A stretch of 64,000 bases of DNA from Paenibacillus planticolens. GTDB lineage: Bacteria > Bacillota > Bacilli > Paenibacillales > NBRC-103111. The stretch spans positions 265,800 to 329,799 of the forward strand of contig NZ_WHNZ01000042.1 in NCBI RefSeq assembly GCF_013141725.1. Direction: 5' to 3'. The notes below the pieces were generated by a model. It was given only the letters and a program-made list of their open reading frames with translations. It was not told the DNA's origin and ran no database searches. This document shows positions 45,401 through 52,779 of the stretch, in pieces; position 1 is the stretch's first letter; the number at the start of each line of letters is the position of its first letter. Position numbers and translations under genes: made by a program.

Positions 45401-45716
45401 GCTGGTACCGGGATACACCGTGCAACGCCTCATTCCACCAGCCATATGAAGGAATTACTTTGCCGTCGGAAAGAGTGATTGATGGCGATGCGCTTCCGTT
45501 CATTTGAGATGCCTTCTGTGAAATAGACATCATTGAAATCAGGTCTGCTGCCCTTTCCTTAAAGGAATAGTGCTCAGAATCCATATAAATCGGCAATGTC
45601 TGTGGTGCAGGCTCAGCTGCATAACTTCTTTGAGAAGGCTGCCCTGCTAATAGTGGTGTTGTACATATAGCAACACATAATGTAATAGAAATAAACCGTT
45701 TCCCTTTTTTTAGCAT
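39438..45716 (-). CDS. Giant secreted GH3 enzyme with cohesin-like, FIVAR and degenerate dockerin domains
   Basis: 2,092 residues; ATG after GGAAAGGAAAAAA. Signal peptide ~1-34. GH3 N-domain ~50-370 with HGVSRYQLN, IKHYTANNSE and nucleophile D300 in YVTTDCDSIAM; GH3 C-domain ~400-700; FN3-like ~760-840; then a bacterial Ig-like and a cadherin-like beta-sandwich domain. Two concanavalin-like beta domains (~1080-1250 and ~1320-1500) contain GLIYYQDDSNYVKLVYE and FAFLAWQDEDNYVKLDAE, as in GH43 C-terminal/DUF1349-type modules. A cohesin-like domain (~1640-1785), three FIVAR-like repeats and a dockerin-like end follow. The end (GETSITIQDLSILAKYYG and DLFDNHEITILELAAVARMI) has lost most of its calcium ligands. 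Likely beta-xylosidase or beta-glucosidase. Upstream: the GATAC operator and a copied xylF promoter. Confidence 0.9.
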   Translation of the reverse strand: MLKKGKRFISITLCVAICTTPLLAGQPSQRSYAAEPAPQTLPIYMDSEHYSFKERAADLISMMSISQKASQMNGSASPSITLSDGKVIPSYGWWNEALHGVSRYQLNASGNATTINNATSYPIGLSMGSSWDPELMHKVATAISDEARETAPDSDRMLTFYSPTINLARDTRWGRTDETFSEDPLLTAGIAGQFVNGLEGKNMDGSLIDPNGYLKTVSTIKHYTANNSEVNRLNGSSDVTGRELREFYTKPYREIIKNTDVTSIMSSYNSVNGTPVTLDRNLMETFLRQTFGFSGYVTTDCDSIAMAVSPSRQNYMYPGMTRAMTTQEGYAWAAMFGTNLVCNAGYAGSSYGAELPGAVAAKLPTPSGIFTENAIDVDLLDLYTTRMKLGEFDDTVRNAAGIIQSSTNKVSWYDDAIARRTALGNGSLWTFNSGTGGDGKNMTQERSDIARQAAAESLILLRNNLVASNGNKPVLPINVPSTGEFKVVVYGLNANYNTTNNSFFLGGYSSGSGASGIAKMVNPYNGIKAEIQKINPNAVVDWKKGFTNTGTTYAGMTTLDNAAIDLASGYDLAIVALGTEQATAAEDSDRGGNTNPNNTLPGAQLALANAVAAKNPKTVTVIESTSPDDLSTLSADVPALLWSGYNGQVKGLGLADVLLGKYNPSGRTSTLWFKNDQFPSIRSYRITPGPDTYKTGNNTSASTKVTTPGRTYMYYDGSRGAPLYSFGYGMSYSNFAYSNMTVTGLGAGDSVDANGTINVSMKVTNTSDRDGNDIVELYASTPDSTQTGVNQRPIKRLIGFKKVMVNAGQTVPVTITVKVPDLRFYDEAAGKWVMDTGRYNLQFSTSSADADIKLNKDIFVTGSLASKLSVVTAKPRQDSDVALDIPTRVFFDKGKTVLPQVTVAMNDDTLYGYIAKGSSKAMPAGMTVTYSSNRPGVVSVAGDQITTVAAGVATITATVSYAGEQRSTDFIVYVNPAITLKDLKINGTTVSGFDPSIKQYNVVVPFEQNVAPVVAATSANADSVVTIVQANGIPGTAKITVTDSTFSRVYTVSFGRPPVSAEFKGATALDSHYSIVRQDSDYSFDTNTGVTIRTKQAAVNAVQNLVMQPAIGDFVSQTAMNFSATPTVNNQQGGLIYYQDDSNYVKLVYERSTGTTNRIALYNVVNGTATVVTGNTNSAGNTKMYLRLIRNNGTISAQWSADGVTWSSYSGTAAVNFAAPQLGLIATNGNVSANALNVSFEYLRIASIDALNPVADKIQKGGVDIPGFDPRITTYDVVVPKDALPGDYEYSVECGDGLTCFVNQATTIPGNATAVITSPFGTTTYTFKLNYRAESFNFVNTTSENLSNFWTILKQDAANYSLVQGKGLRLPTLTGDIYQTNAAWNNVFTAPAGGDWDIVTKVHYPVAPSATYQQFAFLAWQDEDNYVKLDAENNGSGILVQSGREVNKVFTSSGTSAVNANGNAALTVYLRMAKTGNSYQCSYSLDGINYTNVGAAINLSLNNIKLGLFATKNTASSPVIDTYVEYVQVLNTNDALPVTPAQMKLNAATKVSEYVRTLLPKSVQFSEGSNTVQLVNSITPTYTISYGSNDASILSATGSVTQSVYTREITYTYTISDGTNNVVSTPIHLSVPGSEGSAPQVDAKASISGPSSPVVVGQEVNLPVGVTGLTHNFNILSAELKYDPAMIEFATSLNNGINVLQAGSVTSLRTGLQVLETAVKPEAGEILIIMGIPGTFLTGDGDLFVLHGKAKANAAAGTTNVAVTKQEMVGDENHYSLLDTSQATVGIQVVQADKSALIASVAAAQALLNAAVEGNQEGQYPVGSKAILQAAIDSASVVVQNGASTPSDVANALVTLDNAVTSFTGSIIHINKAALNTAITDAQQVLNSAVEGSAPGQYPTGTKAALQAAIDAAIGVRDSITVTQSDVNLAVSTLTTAVSTFRASVNPTTSPSVDLEALNQAIAAAQVKVSKATAGNKIGQYPEVAIMNLQAAIDAANNVKIYSGATQSMVDAAVVTLNDATSTFTTKIVTLVPGETSITIQDLSILAKYYGVKKDQPDWDKVEKADLFDNHEITILELAAVARMIVANWLQQ

Positions 45717-45839
45717 TTTTTTCCTTTCCCCCCCATGACTACTGATTCGATGATAGCTACCTACAAGCTAAAACTTATCCTACCTTTTTCCTAAAAATGC
45801 AAGTGCCTACAAGAGTAATTATTAGATTCATTACTGTAA

Positions 45840-45927
45840 ACTGCTTCTCCGCCATATATTCCGAAAGTAATTTCCAAAAGGAAGGCCACAAGTAGTACTC
45901 TCCTTTGGTTCTGATACATTTCGTATC
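45840..45927 (-). promoter_or_regulatory. GATAC palindrome and leader of the GH3 gene
   Basis: GATACATTTCGTATC at 45913-45927. The leader carries CCAAAGGAGA...CCTTCCTTTTGG and CAGTAATGAATCT, matching the GH10 leader. Confidence 0.65.
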
Positions 45928-45954
45928 AACATTTGCGCACTTCACCCCTACTGC

Positions 45955-46020
45955 CAGATTGCGCCTTGCCATTGCCCCAAGGCCCGCGATGTTGATGATA
46001 GCCGCCTGCAGATTGCTTTG
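45955..46020 (-). repeat. Dockerin-end relic
   Basis: Minus strand AAIINIAGLGAMARRN, matching the relic at 34285-34330 at the DNA level and resembling the end of a dockerin. Confidence 0.4.
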
Positions 46021-46096
46021 GATATCTCTCCAACAAAACTCCATAAGATTGCCTCTAGAGTATTGCCTTCTGCCACCATACTACCACCCGATCTTT

Positions 46097-46285
46097 CTAC
46101 CATTTGTTCATTTCCGGTTTCCCCCACTTATTAATTATACGAATTGATTCCGCTTACACGATCTATTGTATCGGCATCAAAGGCGGGCCCGCTACAGCGG
46201 CAGTCTGCATTCCTTTGCCCCCTATCAGCATTCATTTAACCCAATATGAAAACGGATACAATACTTTTCAATTTCTAGCATTATT
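46097..46285 (-). promoter_or_regulatory. Copied xylF promoter region, copy 3
   Basis: This matches 50966-51155. Homology reaches into xylF codons ~1-8 (GATCTTTCTACCATTTGTTC on the plus strand). It contains cre-like TGTAAGCGGAATCA (46145-46158 on the minus strand). It lies ~380 bp upstream of the GH3 gene. Confidence 0.75.
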
Positions 46286-46321
46286 TTGTACTAGTAAATG
46301 TGACCTTTCATGCAACCTATT

Positions 46322-46914
46322 CAAGCATTTCCCTAGCCAAAGCAGCTAGGTCCGGCGATGTTGATCTTGCCGTCGTTGTTCAAATCGGCATTCTTGTAGC
46401 TGGACCAGTTCGGATCCGCCGAGGTCATGCCGTAAGCTGCGGCAGCGATCGCCAAATCTCCGAGGGCTGTTTTGTCAACTACTACGTTGTTCAGCTGAAC
46501 CATATATACCGAGCTCCCCAATTCATTTTCGACGCCGGCTTCATTTGCAATGACAGCTTTGGATAAGGAAATCGCAGCAGCGGAAGCTTGGGTATCGGAT
46601 TTTGCTTTCCAATGAAGCTTCAGAAGATTGCCGTCTAGATGGGCGCCTGCTCCAATGGTTCCGCTGGTGGAACCACTCGCAACTTCAGTGGATATTCCTC
46701 CGTTCCAGCCTATCGTTTCAGCCTCTACCCTTGTATAGGGATCAAAATTCTTCAGCTGTGGAACTCCTGCATAATCGCCGGTAATATTCTGGATGACGCC
46801 GTTTGCATCAATGCTTAGCTTATTGATGTAGGCGTTCCGGTATCCGTGCGGCTGCCCCCCATTTGCGGCATCGTCCCGCTTTCCGCCATGGCCTTTGCGA
46901 GGGCATATAGGCAA
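46322..46914 (-). pseudogene. Scrambled GH43/CBM6-cohesin-dockerin gene
   Basis: The frame joins pieces that normally lie far apart: GGQPHGYRNAYINKLSIDAN (end of a GH43 module), DPYTRVEAETIGWNGGISTE (start of a CBM6), HLDGNLLKLHWKAKSDTQAS (second half of a cohesin-like domain, almost the same as in the GH10 enzyme), and from VVVDKTAL directly to GDLAIAAAAYGMTSADPNWS (dockerin, first calcium loop deleted). A one-base insertion then turns the end KINIADLAALAREMLE into KINIAGPSCFG. It is a decayed enzyme gene made by deletions. Confidence 0.8.
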
Positions 46915-47067
46915 GGTTTATTGTACAAAGTGCAGCAGAATCGCTTAGCTTCCGAACATTTCTCAAGTAACATTGTATAAAATGCAATCTTGCTAATGTC
47001 GCTCTCTACCCCAGTAACGCGAAAGGCAATGCCCAAACCCGCCATCGGAAAATGACGGGCGGAACTC

Positions 47068-48264
47068 TTATTTAGCCGCTTTTTTATTTCTGTTTGAAAT
47101 GTCCAGCCATACGGCGAATACGAGAATGCTTCCCTTCACGACATACTGCCAGAACGATTCCAACCCCATGAGTGACATGCCGTTGTCGAGAGACGTCATC
47201 ACGAGGGCACCGATGATCGCTCCGGACACCTTGCCCGAGCCTCCCATCAGTGAAGTCCCCCCGATGACGCAGGCGGCGATCGCATCCATCTCCGCCATGT
47301 TGCCCGCCGAGATGGTGGCCGACGATAAGCGGGATGTCAGCACGATCGAGGCGATAGCGGCCAGCAGACCGCTGAACATGAAGACAGTCATTGTTTTCTT
47401 TTTGATATTGATGCCGGACAGACGCGCCGCCTCCACGTTGCCGCCAAGTGCGTATATGTGCCTGCCGAAAGTCGTCCTCGTAGCTATAAAGGAAAACAAG
47501 AAGGCTAACACGATGACGAAAATAATCGGAAACGGGATGCCCTTGTAGCTGTTCACGACGAGCACGAACAAAACCACCAGCAGGCTATAACCGGCCGCCT
47601 TCAAGATATCCACTCCCAGAGGCTGCACGCCGAAGCCGTATTTAAGCTGGGATCTCCGCCTGCTGAACGTCGACCAGACGATGGCGGCGATGGCCAATAC
47701 GGCGAGAATCAAGCCGAAGCCTTTGGCGAAGTAGGCGTTGCCCATTAACGCCAAAACCGGATCGGACACCGAAATCGTCGTCGATTTCGTCACGCCCATC
47801 AAGGCCCCGCGAAAGACGAGCATGCCCCCTAGCGTGACAATAAAGGCGGGCACCGCCTTGTAAGCGACGAGCCACCCTTGGAAGATACCGAGAATCGCCC
47901 CCGCCACCAGCGTCCCCAAGATGACGACGCCTGCCGGCATGCCCCACCAATTGCTGAGTATGGCGGCGATCCCACCGGTCAGCCCGACGATGGAGCCTAC
48001 CGACAAATCGATATGGCCGGCGACGATCACAAGCACCATGCCGATCGCGAGAATGGCGGTTACGGACATCTGCGTGAACAGATTGGACAAATTTCGCGGA
48101 GTGAGAAAGGTATCGTTCAATAAGCCGAAAAGCAGCCAAATCAAAATCAAGGCGCCTACCATTGTATAAGCGCGCGCATCCATGTTGCCGAACAAGCTTT
48201 TCCATGCCGGCCGGTTAGGGCTGACAGAGCTCGTCGTTTCCGTAGTGTGTGTGGCAGGTTGCAT
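47068..48264 (-). CDS. xylH: Xylose ABC transporter permease (XylH)
   Basis: 398 residues, about ten transmembrane helices. Conserved segments match E. coli XylH: AGHIDLSVGSIVGLTGG, VPAFIVTLGGMLVFRG, GNVEAARLSGINIKKK and MDAIAACVIGGTSLMGG. It forms the membrane channel for D-xylose or related pentoses. It starts two bases after xylG, so they are co-translated. The xylFGH set is GC-richer than its surroundings. Confidence 0.9.
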   Translation of the reverse strand: MQPATHTTETTSSVSPNRPAWKSLFGNMDARAYTMVGALILIWLLFGLLNDTFLTPRNLSNLFTQMSVTAILAIGMVLVIVAGHIDLSVGSIVGLTGGIAAILSNWWGMPAGVVILGTLVAGAILGIFQGWLVAYKAVPAFIVTLGGMLVFRGALMGVTKSTTISVSDPVLALMGNAYFAKGFGLILAVLAIAAIVWSTFSRRRSQLKYGFGVQPLGVDILKAAGYSLLVVLFVLVVNSYKGIPFPIIFVIVLAFLFSFIATRTTFGRHIYALGGNVEAARLSGINIKKKTMTVFMFSGLLAAIASIVLTSRLSSATISAGNMAEMDAIAACVIGGTSLMGGSGKVSGAIIGALVMTSLDNGMSLMGLESFWQYVVKGSILVFAVWLDISNRNKKAAK

Positions 48265-48266
48265 CG

Positions 48267-49778
48267 TTATTTCCCTCCTGTAGCGGCCAGCATAATATTT
48301 TCCTGGGTCGCTTCGCGATAATCCAGCTCGCGGACGAATTGTCCTTCGCTCATGACAAGTATCCTGTCGCTCATCCCGAGAATCTCCGGCAGCTCCGAGG
48401 AAATCATGATGATGGCCACGCCCTGATCGACCAGCCGGTTCATCAGGTTGTAAATTTCATACTTTGCTCCGACATCGATTCCTCGTGTCGGTTCGTCCAT
48501 GATCAAAATTTTCGGATTGGACATGAGCCATTTTCCGATGACGACCTTTTGCTGGTTGCCCCCGGACAAGGTGCTCACGGGAGTGTCCAACGACGACGTC
48601 TTGGTCTTTAATTCCTGTACATACTTCTGGCCCCACTTGATCTCTTCGTTATCGTTGATCACGCCGTACCTGGAAACTCGATCCATCGTAGCCAAGGTCG
48701 TGTTGGTTTTCACGTCCATGGACAATACGAGCCCCTGACGCTTGCGGTCCTCGGTCACTAGCCCTATTCCGGCCCGGATGGCGTCGGCTACCGAGCGGAT
48801 CCTCGCCGGCTCGCCGTCAATCTTCACTTCCCCTTCGGCCCTTCCTTCATAGGCCCCGAACAAGCTCGTAACGAGCTCCGTCCTTCCCGCTCCCATCAAG
48901 CCGGCGATCCCTAAGATCTCCCCCTTGCGCAAAGCTAAGCTGACGTTGCGGATGACGCGGTGGCCGTCTTTTTCCTTATGCCATACGGAATAGTTGCTCA
49001 CTTCAAGCACCGTTTCCTTGGGGGTGTGCGCGACGCGGGGATATCGCTCGGTCAGTTCGCGCCCCACCATCAAGGAGACGACTTCATCGTCATTCGTGTC
49101 GCACCTGTCCAGCGTCGCTATAGTCCGACCGTCCCGCAGGATCGTAATGCTGTCGGCAAGACGGAACACCTCGGGCATTTTGTGCGAAATGTAAATGCAG
49201 GAAACCCCATTCTCGCGAAGCTGATGGAGAATGCCCATCAGAATCTCGACCTCGCTCTCCGTCAGAGCGGCGGTCGGTTCATCCAGAATGAGGATCCTCG
49301 TATGCTTGGACAGCGCCTTGGCGATTTCGACAAGCTGCTGCTGGCCGATGCCGAGCGAGCCGACCCGCGTATCCGGTCTGACATGGAGACCGACACGCTT
49401 CAGCCAAAGTGCGGCATTGTAATACAGATCATCCCATTGAATGACACCTCGCTTGGTAGGCTCAGCCCCCAGGAAAATGTTCTCCCCGATCGTCATATCC
49501 TTCACAAGTGCAAGCTCCTGATGGATGATGCCAATACCGGCCTTCTCTGCATCGGCGATGGAACGGAACTCCTGCTTCACGCCGTTGACCCGGATTTCAC
49601 CCGTAAATGTGCCGGCTGGATAAAGTCCGCTCAGCACCTTCATCAGAGTAGATTTGCCCGCTCCGTTCTCACCGCAGAGCGCGTGGATTTCCCCCTGACG
49701 CACCTTAAAATTTACACCGCTCAAGGCTTTGACGCCGGGAAATTCCTTCGAGATATCGATCATTTCCAATACGTGCAT
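48267..49778 (-). CDS. xylG: Xylose ABC transporter ATPase (XylG)
   Basis: 503 residues with two fused ABC domains. First: CGENGAGKSTLMKVLSG (Walker A), SLGIGQQQLVEIAKALS and ILILDEPTAAL. Second: degenerate Walker A GLMGAGRTELVTSL, signature TLSGGNQQKVVIGKWL and ILIMDEPTRGIDVG. This asymmetry is normal in sugar ATPases such as XylG, RbsA and MglA. It powers uptake through XylH. Confidence 0.93.
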   Translation of the reverse strand: MHVLEMIDISKEFPGVKALSGVNFKVRQGEIHALCGENGAGKSTLMKVLSGLYPAGTFTGEIRVNGVKQEFRSIADAEKAGIGIIHQELALVKDMTIGENIFLGAEPTKRGVIQWDDLYYNAALWLKRVGLHVRPDTRVGSLGIGQQQLVEIAKALSKHTRILILDEPTAALTESEVEILMGILHQLRENGVSCIYISHKMPEVFRLADSITILRDGRTIATLDRCDTNDDEVVSLMVGRELTERYPRVAHTPKETVLEVSNYSVWHKEKDGHRVIRNVSLALRKGEILGIAGLMGAGRTELVTSLFGAYEGRAEGEVKIDGEPARIRSVADAIRAGIGLVTEDRKRQGLVLSMDVKTNTTLATMDRVSRYGVINDNEEIKWGQKYVQELKTKTSSLDTPVSTLSGGNQQKVVIGKWLMSNPKILIMDEPTRGIDVGAKYEIYNLMNRLVDQGVAIIMISSELPEILGMSDRILVMSEGQFVRELDYREATQENIMLAATGGK

Positions 49779-49862
49779 CTTCCCAGCTCCTATCGGATCG
49801 TTACTTTTGAGGAAGGGGTAAGGCAGCCAGGTGACGGCGCCTTACCCCGCATTCGAATCCCG

Positions 49863-50978
49863 TTATTGCTTTGGCCATTGGTCCTTCGGCACGTTCTTGT
49901 ACACATCCTCCAGCTTGTGGAAGCCGTCCTTGATGACCGTGTCCACCAGGTTCGATTTGTCAACGGAGATCGGATCCAGCAGGACGGAAGGAACATCGAT
50001 TTTTCCGTTGTTGACCTTTTTCCCGGCATCTGCGATTTGGCCTTGCTTCGCCAGCGCTACAGCCATTTCCGCCGCCTTCGTGGCGATCGATTTAATCGGT
50101 TTGTACACCGTCATCGTTTGCGTGCCTTGGGCGATGCGCTGAACGGCCGCTAAATCGGCATCCTGTCCGGATACCGGGATTTTACCCGCCAGCCCTTGCG
50201 CCGTAAGCGCCTGAATGACTCCACCTGCCGTACCGTCGTTAGCCGCAACCACCGCTTGAATGTTGTTTTTGTTGGCAGTTAACGCATTCTCCATGTTTTT
50301 CAGTGCCTCTTCCGGCTTCCAATCCTTAGAGAACTGGTCGTACACGATCTTGATGTCGCCCTTTTCCTTCAACGGGTTGAGGATATTCATTGCTCCTTCT
50401 TTAAACATGTGGGCGTTATTGTCCGTATCTGCACCGCCGATGTAGACGAAATTGCCCTTCGCTACTTTGTCGGTCACGGCTTTAGCCTGCATTTCGCCAA
50501 CCCTGACATTATCAAAGGAGATGTAATAATCTACATCGGAGTTTTTGATCAGACGGTCGTAGGAGATGACCTTGATCCCCTCCTTGTGGGCTTTTTCCAC
50601 AATCTGAGCCGTCGCTTCCGCATTATGCGGGATAACGACCAACACGTTCACGCCCTGAGAAATCAATTGCTCCGCTTGGCTCATCTGCGTGGCGTCATCT
50701 CCGTTGGCCGCCAGCGCCTTGACTTCCCCGCCGAGCTCTTTCACTTTTTCCGTAAAGATGTCGCGGTCTTTCTGCCAGCGCTCTTCCTTCAATGTGTCCA
50801 TCGACATGCCGATGACGATCTTGCCGTTATTTTTAGCTCCTGCAGCGGTCTGGCTAGGTGCTGCCGCCGGATCCTTCGTCTCCTTGCTGTTGTCCGATAC
50901 GATGCCGCAGCCCGCTACGGAAGCGGCCAGCACCAGCGTCGCCATGCCAAAACCCGATCTTTTCAACCATTTGTTCAT
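49863..50978 (-). CDS. xylF: Xylose-binding lipoprotein (XylF)
   Basis: 371 residues. A lipoprotein signal with lipobox LAASVAGCG lies near residue 24, followed by a linker rich in Ala and Pro. The type I periplasmic-binding fold has KIVIGMSMDTLKEERWQKDR, GVNVLVVIPHNAEATAQIVE, DYYISFDNVRVGEMQA and IPVSGQDADLAAVQRIAQGT, matching XylF. It delivers xylose to XylGH. The promoter region in front of it contains cre-like sites and has been copied to three other places in this window. Confidence 0.9.
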   Translation of the reverse strand: MNKWLKRSGFGMATLVLAASVAGCGIVSDNSKETKDPAAAPSQTAAGAKNNGKIVIGMSMDTLKEERWQKDRDIFTEKVKELGGEVKALAANGDDATQMSQAEQLISQGVNVLVVIPHNAEATAQIVEKAHKEGIKVISYDRLIKNSDVDYYISFDNVRVGEMQAKAVTDKVAKGNFVYIGGADTDNNAHMFKEGAMNILNPLKEKGDIKIVYDQFSKDWKPEEALKNMENALTANKNNIQAVVAANDGTAGGVIQALTAQGLAGKIPVSGQDADLAAVQRIAQGTQTMTVYKPIKSIATKAAEMAVALAKQGQIADAGKKVNNGKIDVPSVLLDPISVDKSNLVDTVIKDGFHKLEDVYKNVPKDQWPKQ

Positions 50979-51155
50979 GTCCAGGTTTCCCCCTCTAATT
51001 GGTTAAGCGAATTGATTCCGCTTACACAATTTATTGTATCAGCGCCAAAAGCGGACTCGCTACATCGGCGGTCCGCACTCCTTTGTCCTCTATCAGCATT
51101 CATTTGACCGAATATGAAAACGGATTCAAATATTTTCAGTTTCCAGCACCATTTT
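50979..51155 (-). promoter_or_regulatory. xylF promoter region (parent copy)
   Basis: Minus strand: cre-like TGAATCCGTTTTCA, then a -10-like TACAAT, cre-like TGTAAGCGGAATCA (51013-51026), and GAGGGGGAAACC as ribosome site 9 bp before the ATG. The first cre overlaps the upstream promoter and the second lies just after the -10, which fits catabolite repression by CcpA. YesN probably binds in the upper part. Confidence 0.6.
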
Positions 51156-51171
51156 GTGCAGGAAAGCAAAA

Positions 51172-51196
51172 AAGTCCTTGCCGGAGCAAGGACTTC
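51172..51196 (-). terminator. Terminator of the response regulator gene
   Basis: AAGTCCTTG-CCGGAG-CAAGGACTT; on the minus strand a TTTTTTGC tract follows. It separates the regulatory genes from xylFGH. Confidence 0.85.
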
Positions 51197-52760
51197 AAGG
51201 GCTGAGCTGCTGACGGTATTCCGTCGGCGTGACTCCCGTCGTTTTTTTGAAAATGCGGCTGAAATAGTTCGGATCGTTGTAGCCGGCCATATAGCATATC
51301 TCTTTAAAGCTGAGCTCCTCACTTTCCAGCAGCCGCTTGGCCTCATCAATCCGCAGCCGGGTTACGTAATCGATGAACGTTTCCCCCGTATGCAGCTTGA
51401 ATATTTTGCTGAAATAATACGGGCTCAGGTTCACGTATTCCGCCGTCTGCTCCATGGAAATATCGGACTTGTATTGCTCGCCGATATACGACTTCGCCCG
51501 CTCGATCACGCGGAATTGGCGGCGCTCCTCGGTCATATCCTCGAGCATCCGCTCCAGCTGCTCTGCTGCGGCCTGGCGCAGGGAGGCCATCCCCGCCACC
51601 CCGGCGAAGCGGGAGACGATTTCCGCCGGGGACCGATGCGATATTTGCCGGGCCAAGGAAATCAATAACGCGACGACCTCATCCCGGCATACACGGTCGT
51701 CAGCCCCGGAGCCGGCGATCAGACGTTCCAGCACATCCAAGAAGCGGATACGTGCTTCTTCCTTATGCTGCCGCTGCAGCGCGTCCAGCAGCTTTCTTTC
51801 CTCATCGAGCGCGATACCCGGCATACCGTCGCGCTGGCAAATATCTTCATAATGCCGAATGCGTACGACATCCGAGGAGTCCGCCGAGGCGGCGGCCGCT
51901 TCCTGGTAGGAGCGGCGAAGCCCCTCCATCCCTTCCCCGACCGTGCCGATCCCGATGGACGGGGACAACCTGAATCGGTGTTCAGCGAAGGCCTGCAGCC
52001 GTTCCCCAAACACAAGGGCATCCACTCGGTTCGTAAAGCCCGCACCATAAGACGGAACCGGGACGAAAACCGCCAACCGGTTACCGATCATAGGAGAGAC
52101 CATGCAGGCAAGCTGCAGCTTGGCGTACTGCTTGAGATCTTCGTACAGGACCTTTCGGACGCTTTGCAGCTGTTCCCAATCCTTCCGCTCCCCGAAGGGA
52201 AAGGACAGTACCATCGCATAGCCCTGCTCCCAGCTTATATTCAGCAGCTCCACAAGATACCGCAGATCAAGCTCCTGGATGCAGTCCATCATCAGCATCA
52301 TCGTCAGCTCATTCTCCGCCAGTGGCAGCAGCCGGGTCAGCTTCTCGCGAATCTCAAGCTCCTCCCCGCGTCTGCGCTTCTCTTCCTCCAGTTCGGCTGC
52401 CTGCTTACGCAGCACATCTATCAGCTCATCGCGCTTGGCGGGCTTCAGGATGTAATCCTTCACACCGAGCGACAGCGCTTCCTTCGCGTAAGCGAAATAA
52501 TCGTGAGCCGTCACCAGAATGATCCGCACCCCCTGATGACGTGAAATAATCTCGCGCACGGCCTCCAAGCCCTGTATTCCCGGCATTTTGATATCCATAA
52601 AAATAAAGTCGGGGCGCTTCTCGTCCGCCATTTGAATCGCCTTGCGCCCGTTTTCCGCATGAATAAACTCAAACTGGCCCGGCAGCATGCGGCTGACCAT
52701 CATTTCGAGGCCCTCCCGCTCCAAAGCTTCATCATCGGCAATCAGCAATCTGTACATCAT
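51195..52760 (-). CDS. Response regulator, YesN/AraC type
   Basis: 521 residues. Receiver domain ~1-120 with phospho-acceptor Asp in DFIFMDIKMPG and Lys in DYILKPAKRDELI. The middle ~250 residues are of the YesN-insert type. A C-terminal AraC double helix-turn-helix has ISMEQTAEYVNLSPYYFSKI and EICYMAGYNDPNYFSRIFKK. Together with the kinase and sensor it should activate xylFGH; this is established for XylFII-LytS-YesN of Clostridium beijerinckii and inferred here from gene order. Confidence 0.9.
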   Translation of the reverse strand: MMYRLLIADDEALEREGLEMMVSRMLPGQFEFIHAENGRKAIQMADEKRPDFIFMDIKMPGIQGLEAVREIISRHQGVRIILVTAHDYFAYAKEALSLGVKDYILKPAKRDELIDVLRKQAAELEEEKRRRGEELEIREKLTRLLPLAENELTMMLMMDCIQELDLRYLVELLNISWEQGYAMVLSFPFGERKDWEQLQSVRKVLYEDLKQYAKLQLACMVSPMIGNRLAVFVPVPSYGAGFTNRVDALVFGERLQAFAEHRFRLSPSIGIGTVGEGMEGLRRSYQEAAAASADSSDVVRIRHYEDICQRDGMPGIALDEERKLLDALQRQHKEEARIRFLDVLERLIAGSGADDRVCRDEVVALLISLARQISHRSPAEIVSRFAGVAGMASLRQAAAEQLERMLEDMTEERRQFRVIERAKSYIGEQYKSDISMEQTAEYVNLSPYYFSKIFKLHTGETFIDYVTRLRIDEAKRLLESEELSFKEICYMAGYNDPNYFSRIFKKTTGVTPTEYRQQLSP

Positions 52761-52779
52761 TCACTTCCCCTTTTCCGGT

